A stretch of 64,000 bases of DNA, taken from NCBI RefSeq assembly GCF_041434935.1, contig NZ_CP107964.1, forward strand, positions 7,361,001 through 7,425,000, in the 5' to 3' direction. Under the pieces are notes generated by a model. That model saw only the letters and a list, made by a program, of their open reading frames with translations, had not been told where the DNA came from and did not search any database. This DNA is from Kitasatospora sp. NBC_00374 (GTDB lineage Bacteria > Actinomycetota > Actinomycetes > Streptomycetales > Streptomycetaceae). The position numbers and the translations under genes were made by a program. This document shows, in pieces, positions 54,853 to 63,565 of the stretch (position 1 is its first letter; the number at the start of each line of letters is the position of its first letter).

Positions 54853-55205
54853 CGGTCCTGAAGCAGCCCGAGGAGGTTGCCGTCGGGGTCGAGCACGGCG
54901 GCCACCAGGCGGCCGCCGCCGACGTCGTGCGCGGGCTCCTTCACGGTCGCGCCGGCGGCGGTCACCTCGGCGAGCTTCGCCTCGATGTCCGGCACGTGCC
55001 AGTAGGCCAGCGACGAGGTCAGGCCCTGCGGGCCGCCGCCCGGCACCAGCCCGATGTGCTGGCCCGCGGCCTCGAAGCCGACGTAGTAGGGCTCGTCGGT
55101 CTGCGGCGGGACGCCGAGCAGGGCCGCGTACACCGCCTTGGCCTTCGCCAGATCGGAGACGGGATGCAGCACGGTCCTGATTCCCCGGGTGGAAGAACCG
55201 GTCAT
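54849..55205 (-). CDS. VOC-family (glyoxalase-like) protein
   Basis: 118 residues, VOC fold: [24 protein letters not shown] at the start and [22 protein letters not shown] at the end. Members include glyoxalases and antibiotic-binding proteins. The ATG at 55205 follows AAAGGAG. It forms a two-gene operon with the PPOX-fold gene and is divergent from the ATPase regulator at 55339, which may control it. Confidence 0.88.
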   Translation of the reverse strand: MTGSSTRGIRTVLHPVSDLAKAKAVYAALLGVPPQTDEPYYVGFEAAGQHIGLVPGGGPQGLTSSLAYWHVPDIEAKLAEVTAAGATVKEPAHDVGGGRLVAAVLDPDGNLLGLLQDR

Positions 55206-55338
55206 GGCCACTCCTTTGATCGTGGGTCGCTCGACCCGGTGTGTCTTGCCGGCTCGATCGCCGTGGTCACAGCCTCCCGCGGGCCGGGTGTGCCCCGCCT
55301 CCGTGCTGACCACGGAACGCACTACGGATAATGAGTGG

Positions 55339-58104
55339 GTGTCCACTCCAGTGATCTCGGCTCGGGAAGCCGAAGTGCTCGCGCTGCTCGGGGAGCACCT
55401 CAGTAACGCGGAGATCGCCGCGCGGCTGTTCATCTCCGTCCGCACGGTCGAGTCGCACGTCTCCTCGCTGCTGCGGAAGCTGGAGCTGCCGGACCGGCGG
55501 GCGCTGTCCAGGCGCGCGGCCGAACCGGCTCGCGCCGGGCGGCCGCAGCCGGAGCCCGCTCTTCCGGCGCCGCTGACGGCGTTCGTCGGCCGGGTGCGGG
55601 AGCGCAGGGAGTTGGCCGAGGCGGTGAAGGCACACCGGCAGGTGACCGCAGTCGGTCCGGGCGGGGTGGGGAAGACGCGGCTCGCGCTGGCGGTGGCAGC
55701 GGAGCTGGCCGGCGAGTTCGCCGACGGGGTGTGGTTCGTGGACCTGGTCCCGGTCACCGATCCGGGGCGGGTGGGCGCGGTGGTCGCGGCGGCCGTGGGC
55801 GTGGGCGAGCAACCCGGGCGTGGCATCGACGAGTCGGTGCTCGCCGCGCTGACGGACCGTCAGGCGCTACTGGTGTTCGACAACTGCGAGCACGTGGGCG
55901 ACGGGGTGGCGCCGTTCCTGGAACGGCTGCTGGCGGGCTGCCCCCGGGTGCGGGTGCTCACGACCAGCCGGGCCCGGCTGATGGTGCCGTTCGAGTGGGT
56001 CCACCCGGTCCCGCCGCTGTCGCGGGTCGGCGGGGCCGAGTCGGAGGCCGTGGCGCTGTTCGTGGAACGGGCGGCGGCGGTCGGCCGACCGCCGGATCCG
56101 GCGGTACGCGACCGGGTTGCGGCCATCTGCGAACGGCTGGACGGCATGGCCCTGGCGATCGAGCTGGCGGCGGCCCGGTGCGCCACGCTCGGGCTGGACG
56201 GCCTCACCTCCGGCCTCTGCGACCAACTGCGCATGCTGGCCGGCGGACCCCGCGCCGACGGCAGGCACCGGTCGGTGCGGGCGGTACTGGACTGGAGCCA
56301 TGACCTGCTGGAGCCGCAGGACCGGGCGCTGCTGCGGCGGGTGTCGGTCTTCGTCGTGCCGTTCACCGCCGAGGCGGCCGCCCGGGTGGCCGGGTTCGGC
56401 CCGCTGGATCCGGCCGCGGTCGCGGACGGGCTCGGCAGGCTCGCCGAGCAGAGCCTGCTCACCGTGACGTCGTCCGCGGCCGGCACCCGCTACCAGGCGC
56501 TGGAGACCATCCGCCAGTACGGGACGGAGCGGCTCGCCGAAGCCGACGAGCTGACCGAGGTCCGAGCCCGGCATCTGGGGTGGTGCTCGGCCGGCGCGAC
56601 AGCCCTTCGGGAGACCGGAGGCGCGGACTGGCGCGCCCGGTTCGACGCGCTGGCGGAGGAGCTCCGGACCGCCCTCGCCTGGGCCGCCGGCCGGCCGGAG
56701 CAGCGCGTGGACGCCCACCGTCTCGCCCTGTGCACGGCCGAGTTGGCCTTCACCCGGAACCTGCTCGGCGAGGCCCAGCAGCGGTTCGAGCAGGCGGCGG
56801 AGCTCGCCGCCGGTGCCGACGATGCGGCCGGTGCCGCGGCACTGCGGCAGGCCGCCGGGGTGGCCGGGTGCCGCCGGCTCGGCGACGACATGTTCCGCCT
56901 GCACCGCGCCGCCGGGGAGGCCGCACGCCGGGCCGGTGACCGCGTGGGTTCCGCCCGCGACCTGGCGGCCGCCGCCACCGTCGCGTACCGCTTCTCCAGC
57001 GCGTTCACCCTGCTTCCGCCCGTGGACGAGGTGACCGCGCTGCTCGCGGCCGCGCGGGAGCTGTCCGGCGGTGACGACCCGGCTGCCGCGGCGGCCGTCG
57101 CGCTGGCCGAGGCGGCGGTGGTCGCGGACGCGTTCGGCGCGGTCCAGGGAGCCACGGACAACACCGTGCAGGAGACGGTCGCGTACGCCGAACAGGCGGT
57201 CGGGCTCGCCCGGCGCGCGGGCGACCCGGTCGCCGAGTCCGCCGCCCTCGACGCGCTCTCCGGCGCCCGGAGTTGGGCCGGCGAGCCGTTCGCCGCCGCG
57301 GCCGCCGCCCGGCACCGGATCGATGTCCTGGCCTCGGCCCCACGTACCCCGGCCGCCACGCACGAGCTGATCGACGCCCTCGCCATGGCCGCCGGAACCG
57401 CCCTCGGCGTGGGCGAGCTGCCGGAAGCCCTCCGATGGGGCAGGCAGCTCGCCGACCAGCCACTGCTGGCGGAGGCGGGCCACAACGCCACGTCCTGGCT
57501 CCTGGTCGCGGACGCGTTCGCGGGCAACGCCGAGGAGGTGCTCACCCGCAGCGTGAGGTTCCTCGGCGCGTGGGAGCAGGCCGGCCGGCAGCGGTCGTTC
57601 TCGCTCGGCCCGGCCGCTGCCTCGGTCGCGATGGTCCACGGCATGCGTGGTGACCACGAGGCCCGGGCGAGCTGGCTCGCGGTCGTCGACCGGGCGGGCA
57701 CCGCACCCGAGCACCGGTACGGCTACGGCGCGGTCTTCGACGCCATGGTCCTGCTCCACCACGGGGACGCGGGCGCCGCGCTGGAGCGGGTCGCGCCGGA
57801 GCCGGATGAGGTGTGGAAGTGGGTCAGCTGGATCTGGCTGCACTGGTACGTGGCGCTCAGGGCGGAGGCGGCGGTGCTCGCCGGGCATCCGGACGCCCGG
57901 GAGCGCGTTGTCGCCGCCAGGGCCGTGGTCGCCGGCAACCCGGTCGCCACCGCCCAGGTGGACCGGGCGGAGGCGCTGCTCGACGGTGACCTGCCGCGGC
58001 TGCTGGCCGTCGGCGAGGCGTTCGACGCGGCCGGCTGTCATTACCAGTCGGCGCGCACGCTGCTGCTCGCGGGGGCGAGCGCGCCGCCGCGGGCGCGGCC
58101 GTGA
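55339..58104 (+). CDS. LuxR-HTH/NB-ARC-type ATPase regulator (AfsR-like)
   Basis: 921 residues. A LuxR-type helix-turn-helix lies at the N-terminus (ISAREAEVLALLGEHLSNAEIA, then RTVESHVSSLLRKL), then a STAND ATPase with Walker A GPGGVGKTRL (about 105-115) and Walker B-like ALLVFDNCEHVGD. The C-terminal half is a long helical TPR-like region. Having the HTH first distinguishes it from the LAL protein at 17608-20481, where it is last. GTG 55339 is taken as start; upstream GTG codons are alternatives. It is divergent from the VOC/PPOX operon. Confidence 0.9.
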   Translation: MSTPVISAREAEVLALLGEHLSNAEIAARLFISVRTVESHVSSLLRKLELPDRRALSRRAAEPARAGRPQPEPALPAPLTAFVGRVRERRELAEAVKAHRQVTAVGPGGVGKTRLALAVAAELAGEFADGVWFVDLVPVTDPGRVGAVVAAAVGVGEQPGRGIDESVLAALTDRQALLVFDNCEHVGDGVAPFLERLLAGCPRVRVLTTSRARLMVPFEWVHPVPPLSRVGGAESEAVALFVERAAAVGRPPDPAVRDRVAAICERLDGMALAIELAAARCATLGLDGLTSGLCDQLRMLAGGPRADGRHRSVRAVLDWSHDLLEPQDRALLRRVSVFVVPFTAEAAARVAGFGPLDPAAVADGLGRLAEQSLLTVTSSAAGTRYQALETIRQYGTERLAEADELTEVRARHLGWCSAGATALRETGGADWRARFDALAEELRTALAWAAGRPEQRVDAHRLALCTAELAFTRNLLGEAQQRFEQAAELAAGADDAAGAAALRQAAGVAGCRRLGDDMFRLHRAAGEAARRAGDRVGSARDLAAAATVAYRFSSAFTLLPPVDEVTALLAAARELSGGDDPAAAAAVALAEAAVVADAFGAVQGATDNTVQETVAYAEQAVGLARRAGDPVAESAALDALSGARSWAGEPFAAAAAARHRIDVLASAPRTPAATHELIDALAMAAGTALGVGELPEALRWGRQLADQPLLAEAGHNATSWLLVADAFAGNAEEVLTRSVRFLGAWEQAGRQRSFSLGPAAASVAMVHGMRGDHEARASWLAVVDRAGTAPEHRYGYGAVFDAMVLLHHGDAGAALERVAPEPDEVWKWVSWIWLHWYVALRAEAAVLAGHPDARERVVAARAVVAGNPVATAQVDRAEALLDGDLPRLLAVGEAFDAAGCHYQSARTLLLAGASAPPRARP

Positions 58105-58712
58105 AGCCTCGTCGTCCAGGCCCGGTGGGTACTCGTCGCACGGCCGGTGCGGCCGGACTCCGTCCCGGTCGGGACCGGCCTGCGGCACGTCGGCCGGCTG
58201 CTCATCGGCGGGTTCCGCCGGCCCGGGAAGCCCGGCGTCCACCTCCGGCCGGCCCGGGTCGACGGCGCGATCCGGACGATCCGCTCCGCGTGCAACCCCG
58301 AAAAGCCCGGCCATGTCGGCCCGGTGCCCGATATCGCACTGCTGCCGGAGAAGTGATCCACCCTCACCCCGCCACAGGCGGGAGATCCGCGACGAGCGTG
58401 GGGCGCGCCGGCGCGCCGGCGGGCCGCTGCGCCGTGTGCCGCTCCTGCCGCCGCCGACCACCATCCGCAGCGTCCTCGCACTCCCGAGCATGCCGGCCGT
58501 GAACTCCCCTGCTGGGCGCGGCGTATGCGCTGCCCGCCGCCTGCCGCGCGCACGGATGCACGGGCGCCCTCGCCGCGTTGCGGGGCGGGGTCGGTTCGGT
58601 GACCGGCCTCCTGAACGTGCGGCGGAGGCACCGCGGTGGGTTGCGGTGCCTCCGGTGTCCGCGGTCGGGTGCTCCGCGGTCGAGGTCAGGTGGCCGGGTC
58701 GGGCGGCCGGCG
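58105..58712. other. Region without a supported gene
   Basis: 608 nt after the ATPase regulator. A 69-codon frame at 58147-58356 and others lack recognisable motifs. The hairpin at 58623-58652 probably ends the secreted-repeat gene from the other side. Confidence 0.5.
58623..58652 (-). terminator. Hairpin terminator of the secreted repeat protein gene
   Basis: A perfect 11-bp stem (58623-58633 with 58642-58652) and 8-nt loop, 61 nt beyond the stop of the minus-strand gene ending at 58713. Confidence 0.7.
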
Positions 58713-59321
58713 TCAGGTGCGGGCCATCTGCCACGCGCCGACGAAGTCGCATGCGTAGGAGCTGAACACGGTGATCCGGTAGCCGGGCGGAATGGGCGAT
58801 CCCGAACAGGCCCAGATCCCGGGGTAGATCTGTTCGTGCAGCCAGCTCCCGATGCCGTTGCATCCGGCGACGGTGTGCCGGGTCATCACGTACCCGGGCA
58901 CGATCGGTGAGCCCGAGCACGTCCACATGCTGTTGTGGACGATCTGGTGGTACCAGCCGCCGAGGCCGTCGCAGCCCCTGCTGTCGTAGTTGGTGATGAC
59001 GTACCCGGCCACGATCGGCGAGCCGGAGCAGGTCCAGATCCCGTCCTTGACGGGCTGCTGGTACCAGGAGCCGGCGCCGTTGCAGCCGCCGGTGTTGTGG
59101 CCGGTGATGACCCACCCGGCCGGAACGGGCGCCCCCGAACAGGACCACTGGCCGGCGGGCCAGCGAAGTTCTCCGGTGGTGGCGGCGCCGGCTGTGCCGA
59201 CGGAGGTGCCGGCGAGGATGACGGACGCCATCAGCGCCACCGCCCCGACCATCGCGGCGATCCGGCTGCGGACGACCCTCGTCCTCGTACCGCTCCACAG
59301 CCGGCTGATCTGGCTCTTCAT
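58713..59321 (-). CDS. Secreted protein of four Cys-rich ~36-residue repeats
   Basis: 202 residues. A Sec signal peptide (about 1-47; IAAMVGAVALMASVILAGT) is followed by four repeats, each with W-x-CSG-x-P, PxGYxIT and then a Cys about 8 residues on (xGCNGxGSW or xACDFVGAW), spaced about 36 residues. The repeat contains two Cys, so each unit could form one disulfide. No domain name was recognised; a secreted binding module or small lectin-like scaffold is possible. The ATG at 59321 follows AAGGGAC. Confidence 0.8.
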   Translation of the reverse strand: MKSQISRLWSGTRTRVVRSRIAAMVGAVALMASVILAGTSVGTAGAATTGELRWPAGQWSCSGAPVPAGWVITGHNTGGCNGAGSWYQQPVKDGIWTCSGSPIVAGYVITNYDSRGCDGLGGWYHQIVHNSMWTCSGSPIVPGYVMTRHTVAGCNGIGSWLHEQIYPGIWACSGSPIPPGYRITVFSSYACDFVGAWQMART

Positions 59322-59919
59322 GTCGCACCTGTCCCTTCGGCGTGATCCTTCGACGGCCCCCGACGGCAGAAGACCGCAGTGCGGTCGAAACTCTGTCAGA
59401 TACACGACATGCAAACCAGAATGACTTCAAGCCATCATCTCTGAGCTGATGTGTATCGATCGGGGCGGTGGACCCCGGGATCGACGCGGACGAAGCGGCA
59501 CGCCGGTCCCCGGGTGGGTGCGCCCGCGCCGCCGTCGCTCTCATGGACATGACGGTCGGTCAGCTGTCGCCCCTGGGGGTGTCGGCGTGCTGTGTGCGGA
59601 GCCAGCCGTGAGAAGTTGCCTGTGCAGGCTCGGTGGTGAGGGGTGCTCAGGCTTGGGTGGCGGTGCGACAGCGGGCTCGGAAACTCCGGTCCGGGCTGTT
59701 GACTCGCGCGAAGCGCAGTGTTTCTATTTGCGTCACCGCGTTGAAATTTGTTGACTTCTGGGTCCGACTCCCTGTCACTGGCCGCCCCACGAGCCTCCGT
59801 ACACCCGCATCGCCGTCCGAGCGTGCCCCCCATCCTCACCACGCACGAGCCCGAGCCGGCCCGAACCGCCGACGCCTCGGCCGGCCACGCCCACCCACCG
59901 CACGCCCCAGGAGAACCCC
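59322..59919. other. Divergent intergenic region
   Basis: 598 nt between the secreted repeat gene and the alpha-galactosidase gene. A comparatively AT-rich stretch (about 59710-59760) with TTGACT at 59751 is the likeliest promoter of the galactosidase. No supported gene or known operator was found. Confidence 0.5.
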
Positions 59920-61632
59920 TTGCCCGCTCCCCGCCGTTCCCACCGCAGCCGGACCGCAGCGTCGCTGGCCACCGCGCTCGTCCTGGCCGTCGGCCCCCTC
60001 GCGACGGTCGGTGCCCAGCCCGCGTCGGCCCTGGACAACGGGGTGGCCCTCACCCCGCCCATGGGCTGGAACACCTGGAACTCGTTCGGTTGCAACATCA
60101 GCGAGCAGCTCATCCACGACTCCGCCGACGCCCTCGTCGCCTCGGGGATGAAGGAGGCCGGTTACGACACCGTCGTGGTCGACGACTGCTGGTTCGACCC
60201 GCGGCGCGACGCCCAGGGCGACATCCACGGCGACAGCACCCGCTTCCCCGGCGGGATGAAGGCCCTCGGTGACTACCTGCACGCCAGGGGGCTGAAGTTC
60301 GGCATCTACCAGGTGCCCACCGACCGGACCTGCGCGCAGCGCAACAACGCCTACCCCGGTTCCACCGGCAGCCAGGGACACGAGCAGCAGGACGCGAACA
60401 CCTTCGCCGCCTGGGGCGTGGACTACCTCAAGTACGACTGGTGCTCCCCGGCGGGCACCCTCGACGAGCAGATCGCCGCCTTCAAGGCGATGCGCGACGC
60501 GCTGCACAACACCGGCCGTCCGATCGTGTACAGCATCAACCCCAACAGCTTCCACGCGGACAAGACCGGGGCCAGCTACGACTGGTCCGCCATCGCCAAC
60601 ATGTGGCGGACCACCGAGGACATCTCCTCCACCTGGGACAAGCACAAGGTGACCAACACGTACAGCATGGGCGTGATGGACATCGTCCACTTCAACGGCT
60701 ACCTCGGACGCCAGGCCGGCCCGGGCCACTGGAACGACCCCGACATGATGGAGGTCGGCGTCCCCGGCATGAGCGAGGACGAGTACCGCTCGCACTTCAG
60801 CCTGTGGGCCCAGATGGCTTCCCCGCTCGTCGCGGGCAACAAGCTCGCCGGGATGACGCCCGCCGTCCGGGACATCCTCACCAACCGGGCGGTGATCGGC
60901 GTCGACCAGGACAGCCTCGGGCGGGCGGCCCGGATCGTCGCCGACTCCGACACCGAGCTGGTGACCGTCCGCGAACTGGCCGGTGGCGACCGGTCGGTGA
61001 CGCTCACCAACACGGGCGGCAGCACGGCCACCGTGACCACGGGAGCGTCCGAGCTCGGCATCGCCGGGGCGCCCTCCTACACCGTCAGGAACCTGTGGAC
61101 CGGGGCGTCCACGACCACCACCGGCGCCCTCGCCGCAACGCTGGCCCCGCACGCCACCGCCATGTTCCGGATCACCCCGAACGGCGCGATCAGCCCCGTC
61201 CAGCCCGCGCCGGCCAACGGCGCCTACGAGATCGCCGCGACCGGCCCCGGGCAGGTGATGGACGACCCCGGCGCGTCCCTCATCCGCGGGACCCAGATGA
61301 TCACCTATGGCCGCAAGCGCGGCACCAACCAGCGCTGGATCCTCACCGCCGACGCCGACGGGACCTACGCCCTGAAGAACAAGGCCTCCGGCCTGTGCCT
61401 CGACATCTACAACGGCGACACGACCGCCGGTACGGCCGTGATCCAGTGGACCTGCGACTCCGCCAAGTCCAACCAGAAGTTCACCCTCACCCCTGCCGGC
61501 GCCGCCGGATACACGCTCGTCGCCAAGAACAGCGGCCTCGCCGTCACTCCCTCCGGCACCACCGACAACTCCCCCCTCACCCAGCAGCCCCCCACCGCCG
61601 GCCGGACCTGGTCCTTCACCCGGACCAACTGA
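59920..61632 (+). CDS. Secreted GH27 alpha-galactosidase with ricin-type lectin domain
   Basis: 570 residues. The TTG start follows CCAGGAGA by 6 nt. A signal peptide (to about 38) precedes the GH27 barrel: LTPPMGWNTWNSFGCNI, catalytic nucleophile Asp in LKYDWC (about 173), acid/base Asp in GHWNDPDMM (about 273). A beta-sandwich follows and a CBM13/ricin B trefoil ends the protein (about 433-570, with QRW and NQKF motifs). It should release terminal alpha-galactose from plant galactomannans or raffinose-type sugars outside the cell. Confidence 0.94.
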   Translation: MPAPRRSHRSRTAASLATALVLAVGPLATVGAQPASALDNGVALTPPMGWNTWNSFGCNISEQLIHDSADALVASGMKEAGYDTVVVDDCWFDPRRDAQGDIHGDSTRFPGGMKALGDYLHARGLKFGIYQVPTDRTCAQRNNAYPGSTGSQGHEQQDANTFAAWGVDYLKYDWCSPAGTLDEQIAAFKAMRDALHNTGRPIVYSINPNSFHADKTGASYDWSAIANMWRTTEDISSTWDKHKVTNTYSMGVMDIVHFNGYLGRQAGPGHWNDPDMMEVGVPGMSEDEYRSHFSLWAQMASPLVAGNKLAGMTPAVRDILTNRAVIGVDQDSLGRAARIVADSDTELVTVRELAGGDRSVTLTNTGGSTATVTTGASELGIAGAPSYTVRNLWTGASTTTTGALAATLAPHATAMFRITPNGAISPVQPAPANGAYEIAATGPGQVMDDPGASLIRGTQMITYGRKRGTNQRWILTADADGTYALKNKASGLCLDIYNGDTTAGTAVIQWTCDSAKSNQKFTLTPAGAAGYTLVAKNSGLAVTPSGTTDNSPLTQQPPTAGRTWSFTRTN

Positions 61633-61640
61633 CCCCCGAA

Positions 61641-61678
61641 ACGGTCAACCCCCTCGACCAGCACCGGGGGTTGACCGT
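61641..61678. terminator. Bidirectional hairpin terminator
   Basis: A perfect 13-bp stem (61641-61653 with 61666-61678) and 12-nt loop lie between the alpha-galactosidase stop (61632) and the convergent operon stop (61695). Confidence 0.85.
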
Positions 61679-61694
61679 GCCGTCGGGTGGTTGC

Positions 61695-62414
61695 TCAGGC
61701 GTTGAGGGTGGTGATGTTCCACCAGCGCTCGTCGCCGAGGGACAGGGTGATCGGGACGGCGGCCGCCCTGCCGCGGTGGAGCAGGGCTTCGTAGCCGGAC
61801 TCGGGAAGCGGCCTGGTGGTCCACGGCGCGCCGTCGTGGCCGTTGTCCGGGACCGCGGGGATCGTCACCTCGAAGGCGTTGGCCAGATCGTCCTGGGTGA
61901 CGCCGTCGGGCACCCGGCGGAGGGTGAAGATCTGCTCGAAGTGCGGTCGCTGGACGAGGCGGTGGGCGATGTGGGCCTCCTCGCCGTGGCCGTAGAGCAG
62001 GTAGGTGAGGTGCGCGGGGAACGGCTCGTCGCTGAACCGGCGGAAGGTCAGCACCCGCTCGATCCGTGCGGTGAACCCGCCCGAGATGGGTTCCCAGACG
62101 CGGTCCTCGCCGTTGCCGGTCTGGGTGACCCGGTCGAGCCGGGCCGGGTACTCGGTGACGGAACCGTCGCCGATCGGCGGCAGCAGCATGTCCTGCGTGT
62201 TGCGGACGGCATGCCAGCTCGCGGGGTGGTCCGCCCGGTCCTTGAGGTAGATGTCGGCGATGTCCGTGGGCAGGTCGTACTTGAGCACGACCTGGTAGCG
62301 GTGCTCGGCCATACCGAACATGGCCAGGTGGTAGCCGAAGATCGCGTCCCGACCGGACAGGATGAAGGAGTGGACGGAGGGGTCCTCGTGATCGTGGTCG
62401 TGCCGGGTGGTCAT
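61695..62414 (-). CDS. Uncharacterised third gene of the LodA/LodB operon
   Basis: 239 residues, no signal peptide and no membrane segment. His-rich start (HDHDHED) then SFILSGRDAIFGYHLAMFGMAEHRYQVVLK, a pattern I associate with a small family of uncharacterised bacterial proteins. The rest is predicted beta-rich. Its ATG overlaps the stop of the flavoprotein gene (ATGA), so it is cotranslated with the quinoprotein oxidase genes and may help cofactor assembly or bind metal via the His cluster. Function is unknown. Confidence 0.75.
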   Translation of the reverse strand: MTTRHDHDHEDPSVHSFILSGRDAIFGYHLAMFGMAEHRYQVVLKYDLPTDIADIYLKDRADHPASWHAVRNTQDMLLPPIGDGSVTEYPARLDRVTQTGNGEDRVWEPISGGFTARIERVLTFRRFSDEPFPAHLTYLLYGHGEEAHIAHRLVQRPHFEQIFTLRRVPDGVTQDDLANAFEVTIPAVPDNGHDGAPWTTRPLPESGYEALLHRGRAAAVPITLSLGDERWWNITTLNA

Positions 62415-63565
62415 ACGGATTCCTTCCGAAGGGTGTCGTGCGGGTGCGGAGTGCGGCGGCGCTGCCAGAAGGGCCGGCTCTGCCAGCGGTCCTCCAGCGC
62501 GTACACCGCGCGGTGGTTACGTCGGTAAGCGGTGAGGATCCCGGCCACGGTCGTGTGGTACGACGCGAGGGCGGCGGTGTCACCGTCGAGGCGGGCGACG
62601 AGCGCGCGGGCTCCCGTCATACCGGTGAACAGGGCGGTGAGGATCCCCTGGGAGGAGACCGGGTCGAAGGCGGCGGCCGCGTCTCCGACCGCGATCCAGC
62701 CGCTCCCGGAAGGCAGGTCGAGGTGGGCCGAGTGGGCGGGGGCCCGCCTGGGCAGCGCGTCTCCGAGCACCGGGTGCGCCTCGGCCCGGGCCGCGACGTG
62801 CCGGGTCCGGCTCAGCAGCCGGCCGAAGCCTTCGCGGCTGCGCAGGGCCGGCGCGGCAAGGTCGGCGTCGGTGAAGTAGGCCACCAGGCGGCGGCCCGTG
62901 GGCAGCAGCGCGGTGTACCACCAGCCGTCCTGATCGGATTCGACCAGCGAGGAGGTCTCGCCCGTCCGCTCGGTCGGGTCCGGTGCCAGTTCCAGGCAGG
63001 TGGCGACCAGGCGGTCCGTCCGCCGACGGGAGGCGCGTGCCGAGGAGGCGATCGCGTGGCTGCGGCCGCTGGCGTCCACCAGCCAGGCGCACCGTACCTC
63101 CCGCGGGGCGCCCTGCCCTCGGAGCACGACCGACCAACCGCCGTCGGGCTGCCTGGCTCCGGGGCGGACCGTGGTGCGCTCCGCCACCTCGGCACCGGCC
63201 GTACGGGCGGCCTCCCGCAGACCCCGGTCGAAGCGTGCGCGATCGAGGTGCCAGCCGGGGCCGTTGGGGTCGTTGATGAAGTCGGTGCGGCCGAGGACGG
63301 AGGCTCCCCAGGAGGAGAGATTGGCGTAGCAGGGCAGATGGCCGGCCGAGAGCGGCAGTCGGCCCGCTCCCAGCTCGTCCAGCAGGGTGCGGGCCGACGA
63401 CGGCAGGGCCTCCCCGATCTTGGGGGCTCCGCCTCCGGAGTCGGCCAGCAGGACGGTGCGGCCCGCCCGGGCGAGGGTCAGGGCGGCGGCCGCTCCGGCC
63501 GGGCCGCCGCCCGCGACCACCACGTCGTAGTGACCGACGCGGCCGGAGTGCCGCTCGGCCGTCAA
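62411..63565 (-). CDS. LodB-like flavoprotein (CTQ cofactor maturation)
   Basis: 384 residues. FAD motif DVVVAGGGPAGAAAALTLARAG near the N-terminus, GEALPSSARTLL, and WIAVGDAAAAFDPVSSQGI with the GD FAD motif near residue 270. It resembles the PrnC/halogenase-like flavoproteins, including LodB and GoxB, which are needed to form the cysteine tryptophylquinone of the partner oxidase. The start is TTG at 63565, overlapping the LodA-like stop (TTGA). An independent oxidase is the alternative. The known partner pair order is lodA then lodB, as here. Confidence 0.82.
   Translation of the reverse strand: MTAERHSGRVGHYDVVVAGGGPAGAAAALTLARAGRTVLLADSGGGAPKIGEALPSSARTLLDELGAGRLPLSAGHLPCYANLSSWGASVLGRTDFINDPNGPGWHLDRARFDRGLREAARTAGAEVAERTTVRPGARQPDGGWSVVLRGQGAPREVRCAWLVDASGRSHAIASSARASRRRTDRLVATCLELAPDPTERTGETSSLVESDQDGWWYTALLPTGRRLVAYFTDADLAAPALRSREGFGRLLSRTRHVAARAEAHPVLGDALPRRAPAHSAHLDLPSGSGWIAVGDAAAAFDPVSSQGILTALFTGMTGARALVARLDGDTAALASYHTTVAGILTAYRRNHRAVYALEDRWQSRPFWQRRRTPHPHDTLRKESV

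Noticed and set aside
58147-58356. 69-codon ORF as a gene
   Set aside because: No motif, no ribosome site of note, composition like noncoding GC-rich DNA.
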